This document shows, piece by piece, positions 33,791-42,800 of a DNA stretch of 64,000 bases. Position 1 is the stretch's first letter; each line of letters opens with the position of its first letter. Below the pieces are notes generated by a model. It worked only from the letters and a program-made list of their open reading frames with translations, had not been told where the DNA came from and did no database searches. The translations under genes were made by a program, and so were the position numbers. This DNA comes from Crossiella cryophila (lineage in GTDB: Bacteria > Actinomycetota > Actinomycetes > Mycobacteriales > Pseudonocardiaceae): contig NZ_JACHMH010000001.1 of the NCBI RefSeq assembly GCF_014204915.1, forward strand, positions 6,597,501 through 6,661,500, in the 5' to 3' direction.

Positions 33791-36700
33791 TCAGCGCTTC
33801 ATGCCGTGTTCGATGGCCTCGATGATCCGCGGCCGCAGTTCGGCGGCGCTGATGATCGCGTCCACCGAGCCGACCTCGACCGCGCGCTGGATGCTGTGCA
33901 CCCGGTCGAACTCCGCGGCCACCTCGCCGAGCTTCTCCGCCCGGACCGAGGAGCGCACCTCCGCCAGCTGGGTGGTCAGCCCGGCCCGCTCGGCGCCACT
34001 GGCCGCCGAGACCAGGGCCTGCAACTCGACCACCCGTGGGTCGGTGGCGGTGCGGTTGTTCACCTCGCCGGAGAACACCACGGCCGCCGCGGGCGCGCCG
34101 CCGAGCACGGAGGCGAAGGAGCCCTCCAGTGCCAGCACGGTCATGTTCGGGTTGAGCGCCTTGGAGAAGACCACGAACGCGCCGCCGTGGTAGCGGGAGA
34201 TCACGCAGAACACGATCGGGCCCTCGAAGTTGACGATCGCCCGGCCGATCTCCGCGCCGTACTCCAGCTGCAGCTTGCGCATGGACTCCGGCGAGCCGTC
34301 GAAGCCGGACAGATTCGCCAGCACCACCAGCGGCCGGTTGCCCGAGGCGGAGTTGATCGCCCGCGCGGTCTTCTTGGACGAGCGCGGGAACAGGGTGCCC
34401 GCGGTGTAGGTGTCCGGGCCGTCGGTGGGCGGGAAGCCGCGGCGCGGCACCGACTTGGACTCGATGCCGATCAGGCAGACCGGCCAGCCGCCGATGTGCA
34501 CGTCCTGCACCGCCGAGGTGTCCGCGTCGGCCATGCCCGCCCAGCGCTCCAGCACCGGGTGGTCCTGGTCGGACAGCGCCCGCATCACGGTGCGGATGTC
34601 GAAGGGCTTCTTGCGGTCCGGGTTGTGCTGGACCGAGAAGATCTCGCCGACGGTCTTGAACTCGCTGTCCACGATCGCGTGCGGGTAGGGCGTGACGTCC
34701 CGGTTGGCCGGGTCATTGGTGACCGCCCGGCGCGGCGCGGTCTCACCCGGCACCACGTAGGTGTGGTCGTAGTGCCCCATCAGCACATCACGCGCGCCCG
34801 GCAGGTTCGGCGCCCAGTACTGCGCCTGGCCGTTGGGCCCCATCACCCGGTCGTAGCCGCCGATGCCGAAGTTGTCCTCGGCCGAGACGCCACCGGAGAA
34901 GTCCAGCGACTGCTTGCCGGTGAGCACCATGGCCGAGTCCGGGGTCATCACCAGGATGCCCTTGGTGTGCATGAGCATGGTGGCTTCGGCGTTCCAGTAC
35001 GGCTGCGCGCCGACGGTGATCCCGGCGACCACGATGTTGATCTCGCCACCGGCCTGGGTGAACTCCACGATCCGCTTGAGCGCCGCGGCCACCCAGTCCA
35101 TGTTCTCGGTACCCGAGGTCATCGAGATCCGGGCGCCCGCCGAGAGCGCGAACCATTCCAGCGGGACCTGCATCCGCTCGGCCAGGTCCAGCGCGGCGAT
35201 GATCCGCGAGCACTCCGGCTCGGAGAGCGCGCCCAGGGCCTTGGTCGGGTCGCCCAGCAGCAGCACCCGGGTCACGCCCTCGGGCACCCGCTCGGTGGGC
35301 GTGCGCACCACACCGGCCACCAGTGCCGCGGAGTTCTTGCCCTTGGGCCGGTCCACCGGGACCAGCACGCCCTGCTCGTCCAGGTCGTGCTCGACGAAGG
35401 CGCCCGAGGGCCCGGCGAGCAGGTCGGTCAGCTCGTACGGGTAGGTGTTGCCGCGGCGGGCCGCGCGCAGCACCTTCTGCCGGTAGTCATCCAGCGGCCG
35501 CACCGGTTCGGTGTCCGGCTCGCCAACGTGCAGGCGTGCGCCGTTGCCGGGGTCCAGGGTGATCCGCACCGAGACCTCGGTCAGCTCGCCGCTGGACTTG
35601 CGGCGGCGGGCCAGGAACTGGACCTCCTCCAGCCCGGCGCCGGTGGCGGTCGGCAGGATGCGCTGCACCAGCTGGTTCAGCTCGTCGGTGGCCAGCTCGG
35701 TGGACGGCCAGACGTACATCATGATCCGGTTGGTGTCGAAGCGCTTGTTCTGCGGGCGCTGCGCCTGGATGTTGCGGATCGCGCCGAGGCAGGCGTTGAC
35801 GCCGTCCTCCACCGCGGGCAGCGCGACCAGGCGGCCCTCGGACTCGCGCAGCGGGGTGAGGTCGCGGATCTGACCCATCGCGATCAGCCGCTCGTCGGCC
35901 GGGTTGCTCTTGGCCACCGCCTTGAACAGGTAGATCTCCTCATCGGCCGAGGGCAGCCGGGTGAGGTCGAACTCGCGCAGCCGCTCCAGCTGCAGGCGCT
36001 GGGCGATCTGCGGGTGCAGCCCGCGGATCAGCCGGTCCTCGGTGAAGCCGTCGGCCTCGGGGCGGAAGGTGAAGTGGTGGTGCATGACCGCGCCGCTGGT
36101 GCCTGCCACCGTGGTGGTGATCCGGCGGACCGCGGCGGGCGGCGGGTGCGCGGCGAGCAGTTCGCCCAGCCGCACCGCCATCGCGTCCGCGTCCGGCTGG
36201 CCCTCCCAGGTGACGTAGAGGTCGGCGAGCAGCCCGCGCTCGCCGATGCCGGTGGCGAACCCGCCGAGCGCGGCGACGGCCTCGGGCAGTGCGGCGATGT
36301 CGACCGCGGTGGTGACCAGCCGGGTCTCGCCGTCCTCATCGGTGTGCTCGGCGGTGACGAACCGGCAGCCCGCGGTGTCGGTGGCGGTGACCTCGGACAG
36401 GCCGCGGTTGCCGTAGTAGCGGCGGGTCAGGACTTCCAGCAGCGGCGCGTGGTCGCGGCCGGGGCGGCCGATGCGCTGGCCGATCAGCCGGACCAGCGGT
36501 TCGGAGCAGGCGACCATGGCCTGGATCCGCTCGGCGCGGTCGGCCGCGTCCGGGTTGCGGTCCAGGTGGCGCAGCTCGTCCCTGATCTCGGCGTAGACCT
36601 TGGCGCGGGTGCGGCGCAGCAGCGGCTGGGCGTACCAGCGGAACACCACGCCGCGGGCCAGGTCGGACACCGCGGGGAAGCGCACCTGGGTGGCCTGCAC

Positions 36701-39274
36701 CAGGTGTTCCAGCGCCAGGCCCGCGCGCTCGCGCAGGGATTCCAGCGGCGCGCCACCGGCCAGCCACTGGCGCAGCAGCTCGGAGACGATCGCCACGTCC
36801 ACCGACATCCGCTGCTGGGCCAGGAAGATGCGGAAGACCGCGGCCTCCAGCTCGGGCGTGCGGTCCAGGTCGGTGACGCCGTAGTGGCCGAGCACCCGGC
36901 GCAGGTTGGCCTGGAAGTCCTCGGTGACCCCGGCCCGCTCCACGTCCAGGCTCTGCAGGTAGCTGTGGAAGTACTCGCGCGGGCTGTGCACCGGGCTGTG
37001 CGGCTCGACCTCCAGCTCGCTGCCCGGCTTGTTGCGGCTCAGCTCGGAGAGGTCGGCGAAGACGGTGAGCAGGTCCAGCTCGCCGGGCAGCGGCCTGCTG
37101 CCCAGTTCGGCGCGGGCGCTCAGGTACTCGGCCAGCACCCGGCCGTTGTCGTGCGGGTCGACGTCGAAGCCCAGCAGCAGGCTGCGCAGGTCCTGCAGGC
37201 CGCGCTCGGCCCGGTGCGCCGCGGAGACGCCGGAACGCTCGGTGGGCAGGTCGATCTCGACCGTGCCGGTCTCCTCGGCGGCCTCCTCTTCGGCGCCCTC
37301 CTCGGCCAGTGGCTCCAGCCGCAGCAGCGGGGTGCCGGTCTCGACCTGGCTGCCCACCGACACCGGGCATTCCCGGACCCTGGCCCGGAACGGCGCGCGC
37401 AGCACCATTTCCATCTTCATGCTTTCCAGCACCAGGATCGGCGCGCCGGACTCGACCTCGTCGCCCGCGGCCAGCGGGGTGGCGACCACCAGCGCGGGGG
37501 CGGGGGCGCGGACCACGCCGCCCTCGTCCCGGCTGATCCGGTGCGTCACGCCGTCGACCTCGACCAGGTGGATCGGGCCGTGGGTGGCCGAGACCAGCCG
37601 GAACCGGCGGCCGTTGACCACGATCTGGCCGAAGTGCTCGTCGAAGCGCTCCACCTCGATCTCGGCGGTGTGCACGTCGCCGCCGCCGGAGATGCCCGCG
37701 CGGAAGCGGTTGGGGCCGGTGCGGGCCACCGAGACCCGGTAGCCGACGCCACGCAGCTTGAGGTCCAGGGGGCGACCGGCCTCGTGCTGGACCTGCGGGC
37801 GGCCGCCGTGCGCGGTGGAGAGCAGCCGCTGGCGGCCGACCTCCTCCTCGTCCAGGTATGCCTCGATCGCGGCGGCGGCCAGTGCGATGGCGGAGTGCCG
37901 GTGGTTGACCAGGCGGCCCTGCGCGCGCACCCGGTCGATCCAGCCGGTGTCCGCGCTGGCGTCGATGACCTCGGGCTGGTCGAGCAGGTCGAGCACGAAG
38001 CTCTTGTTGGTCGCGCCGCCCTCGATGATCACCGTGGTCTCGGCCATGGCCCGGCGCAACCGGCCGAGCGCCTGCTCGCGGTCGGCGCCGTAGGCGATGA
38101 TCTTGGCGATCATCGAGTCGAAGTCACCGGGGATGGTGTCGCCCTCGCTGACGCCGGTGTCCACCCGGATGCCGGGTCCGGCGGGCAGCACCAGGCGGGC
38201 GATCCGGCCGGGGGCGGGGGCGAAGTCGCGGTCCGGGTCCTCGGCGTTGAGCCGGGCCTCCACCGCGTGCCCGAGTTCGGCGGGCTGGGGGCCTTCGAGC
38301 TTGCCGCCGCCTGCCACGTGCAGCTGCAGGCGGACCAGGTCGGTGCCGGTGGTGATCTCGGTGATCGGGTGCTCGACCTGGAGCCGGGTGTTGACCTCCA
38401 GGAAGGCGAACAGCTTCTCGCCGGGGTGGTAGAGGAACTCCACCGTGCAGGCGCCGCGGTAGCCCACCCGCACGGCCAGCCGCTCGGCGGATGCCTTCAG
38501 CTCGGCGGTCTGCTCCGGGGACAGCAGCGGGGAGGCGGACTCCTCGATGATCTTCTGGTTGCGGCGCTGCACCGAGCAGTCGCGCACGCCCAGTGCCCAG
38601 GCGGTCTCGCCGTCGGAGATGACCTGGACCTCGACGTGCCGGGCGCCGGTGACCAGGCGCTCCAGGAAGACCACGCCGGAACCGAAGGAGCGCAACGCTT
38701 CCTGACTGGTGCGCTCGTAGGCCTCGGCCAGGTCCTCGCCGGAGGCGACCATCCGGATGCCGCGCCCGCCGCCACCGGCGGTGGCCTTGAGCATCAGCGG
38801 GTAGCCGATCTCGTCCCCGGCCCGCAGCGCGTCTTCCAGGGTGGCGACCTCGCCGCGGCTCCACGGCGCGACCGGCACGCCGACCTCCTCGGCGATCAGC
38901 TTGGCGCCGATCTTGTCGCCGAGCTGGCGCATGGCCTCGGCGCTGGGGCCGACGAAGGTGACGCCGACCTTCGCGCAGAGTTCGGCGAAGGCCGGGTCCT
39001 CGGCGACGAAGCCCCAGCCGACCCAGGCGGCGTCCGCACCGGACTCGACCAGCGCGCGCTCCAGCACGGCCAGGTCGAGGTAGGGGCGGGCCGCGGCCGG
39101 GCCCAGCGGGTAGGTGAGATCGGCCTCCCGGACGAAGGTCGCGTTGCGGTCGGCGTCGGTGTAGAGCGCGACCGTCTCGATCCGCTTCCCGGTTTCCGCC
39201 GAGAGATCCCGGACGGCGTGGATGAGCCGCATCGCGGCCTCTCCACGGTTGACGATGGCGACACGACTGAACAC
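33791..39274 (-). CDS. Single-chain multidomain acyl-CoA carboxylase (BC-BCCP-CT)
   Basis: This is a 1827-residue protein. The N-terminal biotin carboxylase spans ~1-450, with ATP-grasp glycine loop KATAGGGGRGIRMV and FLEVNTRLQVEHPITE. The biotin carrier domain has ESMKMEM with the biotinyl Lys at about 619. A central ACC-type helical/beta region spans ~690-1150. Fused N- and C-carboxyltransferase domains run from ~1180 to the end, with GPNGQAQYWAPN and RYHGGAFVVFSKALNP. This single-chain layout looks eukaryotic but is known in actinobacteria as a long-chain acyl-CoA carboxylase (LCC type). The first residues MFSRVAIVNRGEAAMR are typical, which supports the ATG at 39274. It likely makes carboxylated acyl-CoA for lipid synthesis. 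A strong inverted repeat lies upstream at 39407. Confidence 0.93.
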   Translation of the reverse strand: MFSRVAIVNRGEAAMRLIHAVRDLSAETGKRIETVALYTDADRNATFVREADLTYPLGPAAARPYLDLAVLERALVESGADAAWVGWGFVAEDPAFAELCAKVGVTFVGPSAEAMRQLGDKIGAKLIAEEVGVPVAPWSRGEVATLEDALRAGDEIGYPLMLKATAGGGGRGIRMVASGEDLAEAYERTSQEALRSFGSGVVFLERLVTGARHVEVQVISDGETAWALGVRDCSVQRRNQKIIEESASPLLSPEQTAELKASAERLAVRVGYRGACTVEFLYHPGEKLFAFLEVNTRLQVEHPITEITTGTDLVRLQLHVAGGGKLEGPQPAELGHAVEARLNAEDPDRDFAPAPGRIARLVLPAGPGIRVDTGVSEGDTIPGDFDSMIAKIIAYGADREQALGRLRRAMAETTVIIEGGATNKSFVLDLLDQPEVIDASADTGWIDRVRAQGRLVNHRHSAIALAAAAIEAYLDEEEVGRQRLLSTAHGGRPQVQHEAGRPLDLKLRGVGYRVSVARTGPNRFRAGISGGGDVHTAEIEVERFDEHFGQIVVNGRRFRLVSATHGPIHLVEVDGVTHRISRDEGGVVRAPAPALVVATPLAAGDEVESGAPILVLESMKMEMVLRAPFRARVRECPVSVGSQVETGTPLLRLEPLAEEGAEEEAAEETGTVEIDLPTERSGVSAAHRAERGLQDLRSLLLGFDVDPHDNGRVLAEYLSARAELGSRPLPGELDLLTVFADLSELSRNKPGSELEVEPHSPVHSPREYFHSYLQSLDVERAGVTEDFQANLRRVLGHYGVTDLDRTPELEAAVFRIFLAQQRMSVDVAIVSELLRQWLAGGAPLESLRERAGLALEHLVQATQVRFPAVSDLARGVVFRWYAQPLLRRTRAKVYAEIRDELRHLDRNPDAADRAERIQAMVACSEPLVRLIGQRIGRPGRDHAPLLEVLTRRYYGNRGLSEVTATDTAGCRFVTAEHTDEDGETRLVTTAVDIAALPEAVAALGGFATGIGERGLLADLYVTWEGQPDADAMAVRLGELLAAHPPPAAVRRITTTVAGTSGAVMHHHFTFRPEADGFTEDRLIRGLHPQIAQRLQLERLREFDLTRLPSADEEIYLFKAVAKSNPADERLIAMGQIRDLTPLRESEGRLVALPAVEDGVNACLGAIRNIQAQRPQNKRFDTNRIMMYVWPSTELATDELNQLVQRILPTATGAGLEEVQFLARRRKSSGELTEVSVRITLDPGNGARLHVGEPDTEPVRPLDDYRQKVLRAARRGNTYPYELTDLLAGPSGAFVEHDLDEQGVLVPVDRPKGKNSAALVAGVVRTPTERVPEGVTRVLLLGDPTKALGALSEPECSRIIAALDLAERMQVPLEWFALSAGARISMTSGTENMDWVAAALKRIVEFTQAGGEINIVVAGITVGAQPYWNAEATMLMHTKGILVMTPDSAMVLTGKQSLDFSGGVSAEDNFGIGGYDRVMGPNGQAQYWAPNLPGARDVLMGHYDHTYVVPGETAPRRAVTNDPANRDVTPYPHAIVDSEFKTVGEIFSVQHNPDRKKPFDIRTVMRALSDQDHPVLERWAGMADADTSAVQDVHIGGWPVCLIGIESKSVPRRGFPPTDGPDTYTAGTLFPRSSKKTARAINSASGNRPLVVLANLSGFDGSPESMRKLQLEYGAEIGRAIVNFEGPIVFCVISRYHGGAFVVFSKALNPNMTVLALEGSFASVLGGAPAAAVVFSGEVNNRTATDPRVVELQALVSAASGAERAGLTTQLAEVRSSVRAEKLGEVAAEFDRVHSIQRAVEVGSVDAIISAAELRPRIIEAIEHGMKR

Positions 39275-39406
39275 CGGCAGAGCCTCCCAAGTACGCGCGT
39301 GCGGAAGGCGACGCCCGGGTCCCGGAACGTCGCCTGCACCGAGTACATACCCTGCTGGATCCGGGCCGCGCGAACCTATGTCCCGGATCGCGCATGCCGG
39401 GGCCGT

Positions 39407-39431
39407 CGCTTTGTAGGGACTCTACAAAGCG
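39407..39431. promoter_or_regulatory. 10-bp inverted repeat upstream of the carboxylase gene
   Basis: CGCTTTGTAG-GGACT-CTACAAAGCG is a perfect 10-bp inverted repeat. It lies about 133 nt before the carboxylase start and about 92 nt after the ohr stop. It has no T-run, so an operator for a lipid-responsive regulator is likelier than a terminator. The 248-bp gap 39275-39522 shows no gene. Confidence 0.5.
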
Positions 39432-39522
39432 CGACCTGCCTTACACCACCGCCACCCCGGTTCGCACCAGATCTGCCACAAAGCGGAAGTGAACAAGACT
39501 GCCGGTTGTCCGGTTCGACCGC

Positions 39523-39951
39523 TCAGGCCACGGTGGCGTCGATGGTCACCGGGATGGTCGGGCCCAGCGCCTTCGAGTAGGGGCAGATCTGGTGAGCCTC
39601 CCGGCCGAGCTGTTCGGCGGTGTCCTGGTCGATGCCGGTGACCTCCAGGTGCAGGGCGGCGCTGAGGTTGAAGGAGCCCGCGCCGTCGTGGTGCAGGGTC
39701 ACCTCGGCCACCACCGCGAGGTCCTTCAACGGCACCTTGGCCGCCGTGGCGGCCCGGCGGGTGGCACCCAGGAAGCAAGAGGCCCAGCCCGCGGCCAGGA
39801 GCTGTTCGGGGTTGGTCGCACCACCCGCGCCCCCCAGTTCCTTGGGGATGGCGAAACGGACGTCCAGGTTGCCATCGGCTGCCACGGCGCGGCCCCCGTT
39901 GCGCCCCTCGCCGGTCACGGTCACGGCTGCGGTGTACTCGGTAGCTGTCAT
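39523..39951 (-). CDS. ohr: Organic hydroperoxide resistance protein, Ohr subfamily of OsmC
   Basis: This 142-residue protein is the usual Ohr length, with an ATG at 39951. Both peroxidatic and resolving cysteines are present (ASCFLG, Cys59; QICPYSK, Cys123). Arg17 in GEGRNGG and Glu49 in TNPEQL also match the Ohr active site. Ohr reduces organic peroxides with lipoyl or small thiols. No OhrR-type MarR gene is adjacent. The gene is divergent from a SARP regulator, and the whole intergenic region is occupied by the fold-back repeat, which must therefore overlap its promoter. Confidence 0.92.
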   Translation of the reverse strand: MTATEYTAAVTVTGEGRNGGRAVAADGNLDVRFAIPKELGGAGGATNPEQLLAAGWASCFLGATRRAATAAKVPLKDLAVVAEVTLHHDGAGSFNLSAALHLEVTGIDQDTAEQLGREAHQICPYSKALGPTIPVTIDATVA

Positions 39952-40028
39952 GCCAACCACCAGACCACCCGCGTGCACACACCCCGCGAACAACTTGTTG
40001 ACGCGCAGGTCCCGGCCACCCCCACCGC

Positions 40029-40158
40029 CGTGTTGGCCGTTCTCGTACCCAGTCTTGGCCGAACTGGTACACCCCCCGGCCAACACACCGACCACAACGG
40101 CCAACACACCGTCCAGTTCGGCCAACACACCGTACGAGAACGGCCAACACGGTGTGGG
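40029..40158. repeat. Fold-back element B of the TTGGCCGAAC repeat family
   Basis: The structure matches element A: two forward units and four reverse units. Arms at 40029-40070 and 40111-40151 are near reverse complements. It occupies most of the 227-bp divergent gap between ohr and the SARP gene and ends 20 nt before the SARP GTG. Confidence 0.85.
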
Positions 40159-40178
40159 TGGGTACCTAGGGTGGGGGC

Positions 40179-42098
40179 GTGAGCACACGGCTGCGGTTCG
40201 AGTTGCTGGGTCCGGTCCGGGCCTGGGTGGATGGGGGCGAGGCTGATCTGGGGGCGCCGCAGCAACGTGCGTTGCTGGGGGTGTTGTTGCTGCATGGGGG
40301 TGCGGTGGCCACTCAGGATGTGCTGGTTGAGGCGGTGTGGGGGGCGCAGGCGCCGCCTGCGGTGGGGGGCATGGTGCGGTCCTATGTCTCACGGCTTCGG
40401 CGGGCGCTTGGTGATGGCCGGCCTGCCTCGGTGATCCGGTCGGTGGCCGGGGGTTACGCGCTGGCCACCGGACCCGGTCAGCTCGACCTGGCCGACTTCC
40501 AGCAGCAGCTCTCCGCCGCCCGGGAGGCCCGGCGCACCGGTGAGCTGGAGGTCGAGGCCACCGCGCTGCGGGCCGCGCTCGGGCTCTGGCAGGGGCTGCC
40601 GCTGGCCGGGGTGCGCGGGGAGTACGCGGAGCGGGAACGCGAACGGCTGCGGCAGTTGCGGCTGACCGCGGTGGAGGATCTGGCGGCGGCCGACCTGGAA
40701 CTGGGCAGGCACGTCGAGGCGGTCTCCGCGCTCACCCCGCTGATCATCGAGGAGCCGCTGCGGGAACGCGCCCGGGTGCTGATCATGCTGGGGCTCTACC
40801 GCTCGGGCAGGCAGGCCGAGGCGCTGGAGCTGTACCAGGACGCGGTGCGCCGCTTCACCGACGAGCTGGGCCTGGACCCCGGCGCCGAACTTCGCGAGAT
40901 GCAGCGCCGGATCCTGCGTGCCGACCCCGGCCTGACCGGCCCCACCCCGGTACGCCCGCTGTCCTCGGCCGAACGCGCCCGCAAACCCATGCAGCTGCCG
41001 CCGGACCTGCCCGAGTTCACCGGCCACCAGGCCCTGCTGACCGAGATCGCGACCCAGCTGGGCCCGCAGGAGACCGGGGTGCCGGTGCACGCCTTCACCG
41101 GCGGGCCCGGCATCGGCAAGACCGCCGCCGCGGTGCACCTGGCGCACCAGGTGGCCGCGGACTTCCCGGACGGGCAGTTCTACGTGTACCTGCGGGCCGC
41201 GCCCTGTCCGCTGCCGGTGCTGCTGCACGCCCTCGGCGTGACCGAGGTGCCGGCGGAACGGGTGGAGCGCTCCGCGCTGTGGCGCACGCTGACCTGCGGG
41301 CGGCGGATCCTGCTGGTGGTGGACGACGCGATCGAGGACCACCAGGTGCGCGCCGTGCTGCCCGGCACCGGCGGCCCCGCGGTGCTGCTCACCGCCCGGC
41401 AACGACTGCACGGCCTCGCGCACGCCCGCTGGCACACCCTGTCCGGTCTGGACCAGCGGGAGCAGCGCGAACTGCTGGCCAGCACGATCGGCGCGGACCG
41501 GCTGGCCACCGATCCCGAGGCGGTGCGGGCCCTGATCGCGCACGCCGACGGCCTGCCCCAGGTGCTGCACAACGTGGCCGCCCGGCTGGCCGCCCGCCCG
41601 GACTGGAGCCTGGCCACCGCGGTCCGCCGCCTCACCGCGCCCGCCGCCCAGTCCGCCGAGGATCCCTACACCCCAACCCTGCAAGCGCTTCCCGCCGAGC
41701 TGGGCCGCGCGCTGCGGCTGCTGGCCGTGCCCGACGGCGAGACCACCACCCTGCCCGCCGCCGCGGCCGTGCTGGACCGGAACCCGGCCACCACCGAGGA
41801 CCTGCTGGACGCCCTGGTCGAGGCGCACCTGCTGGAACCGGTGACCGAGGGCCGCTACCGGCTGCGCGGACCACTGCGCCGGGCCGCCCGCGCCCAGGCC
41901 CTGCTCACCGACGGCGAAGCCGCCTGCCAGGCCGCGCTGGCCAGGTTGACCCAGCATCATCTGGACACCGCGGACAAATGGAATCCGGCCGACGAACCCA
42001 ACCGCTGGGCCCTGGCCGCGCAGGCCGACAAGATCGCGGACGCCCCCGCCCAGGACCTCGCCCGGCTGCTCGCCGCCCGCACGCCCGCGACGCGTTAA
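40179..42098 (+). CDS. SARP/AfsR-type transcriptional regulator with NB-ARC ATPase domain
   Basis: This protein has 639 residues from a GTG at 40179 with a G-rich upstream stretch. Residues ~1-95 form an OmpR-like winged helix (LRFELLGPVRAWVDG, MVRSYVSRLRRALG, VAGGYAL). Residues ~100-245 form the bacterial transcriptional activation domain (DLADFQQQLSAAREA, ALELYQDAVRRFTDELGLDP). An NB-ARC-like ATPase follows, with P-loop GGPGIGKTAAA (~307) and ILLVVDDAI. The C-terminal TPR arm of full AfsR is missing. SARP proteins activate secondary-metabolite or physiological genes. No biosynthetic cluster is visible here. Confidence 0.9.
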   Translation: MSTRLRFELLGPVRAWVDGGEADLGAPQQRALLGVLLLHGGAVATQDVLVEAVWGAQAPPAVGGMVRSYVSRLRRALGDGRPASVIRSVAGGYALATGPGQLDLADFQQQLSAAREARRTGELEVEATALRAALGLWQGLPLAGVRGEYAERERERLRQLRLTAVEDLAAADLELGRHVEAVSALTPLIIEEPLRERARVLIMLGLYRSGRQAEALELYQDAVRRFTDELGLDPGAELREMQRRILRADPGLTGPTPVRPLSSAERARKPMQLPPDLPEFTGHQALLTEIATQLGPQETGVPVHAFTGGPGIGKTAAAVHLAHQVAADFPDGQFYVYLRAAPCPLPVLLHALGVTEVPAERVERSALWRTLTCGRRILLVVDDAIEDHQVRAVLPGTGGPAVLLTARQRLHGLAHARWHTLSGLDQREQRELLASTIGADRLATDPEAVRALIAHADGLPQVLHNVAARLAARPDWSLATAVRRLTAPAAQSAEDPYTPTLQALPAELGRALRLLAVPDGETTTLPAAAAVLDRNPATTEDLLDALVEAHLLEPVTEGRYRLRGPLRRAARAQALLTDGEAACQAALARLTQHHLDTADKWNPADEPNRWALAAQADKIADAPAQDLARLLAARTPATR

Positions 42099-42179
42099 CC
42101 CACGCGCAACCGCCCGGATACCTCGTATTAGGTTCCGCGTATGACCAAGCACCAACCACGACGGGGTGGCTGACCAACA

Positions 42180-42800
42180 ATGCGACTAAGCCGGAAGCCC
42201 ACCAGTCGGCGGTTCTTCGAGCTGTTCAGTGAAATCGGTTCGAACATCGCCGCGAGCGTGGACGTGCTGCGGGAGTTCGTGCGCGCGCCCGACGAGCGGC
42301 GCGCCGAGCTGGCCGAGCGCCTGCACGAGCTGGAGCACGTCGGTGACCGTGCCACGCACGCGATCATCGAGCACCTGGACCGGTCCTTCGTCACGCCCTT
42401 CGACCGCGAGGACATCTACCGCCTCGCGGTCCGCCTCGACGATGTGGTCGACGACATCGACGCCGCGGTCGACCTGACCATGCTGTACCGGGTGGACGTG
42501 CTGCCCGAGGGGGTGGACGCCCAGGTCGAGCTGCTCAGCCGGGCCGCCCAGCTCACCGCGGAGGCCCTGCCCAGGCTGGCCGACCCGCAGGGGCTGACCG
42601 ACTACTGGGTGGAGATCAACTCGCTGGAGAACGAGGCCGACAAGGCCTACCGGCGACTGCTCTCCCGGCTCTACGACGGGCGGCTGGAAGCCCTGGAGGT
42701 CATGAAGCTCAAGGAGATCGTCGACCAGCTCGAGGCCGCCGCGGACGCCTTCGAGCACGTCGCCGACGTGGTGCGCACCATCGCGGTCAAGGAATCCTGA
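42180..42800 (+). CDS. DUF47 (PhoU-like) protein paired with Pit transporter
   Basis: This 206-residue all-helical protein has an ATG at 42180. The conserved pattern is visible: acidic ELEHVGDRATHAI (~60), RLDDVVDDIDAA (~88-100) and SLENEADKAYRRLL (~155). These ExxxD-type motifs bind metal clusters in PhoU-like folds. DUF47 proteins commonly precede Pit phosphate transporters and may regulate them. Here the stop overlaps the Pit start by one base (TGATG), which indicates coupled translation. Confidence 0.9.
   Translation: MRLSRKPTSRRFFELFSEIGSNIAASVDVLREFVRAPDERRAELAERLHELEHVGDRATHAIIEHLDRSFVTPFDREDIYRLAVRLDDVVDDIDAAVDLTMLYRVDVLPEGVDAQVELLSRAAQLTAEALPRLADPQGLTDYWVEINSLENEADKAYRRLLSRLYDGRLEALEVMKLKEIVDQLEAAADAFEHVADVVRTIAVKES

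Noticed and set aside
33308-39580. 2090-codon + strand frame opposite the carboxylase
   Set aside because: The minus strand encodes a complete, motif-rich carboxylase. The + frame has only low-complexity Gly/Arg/His residues.
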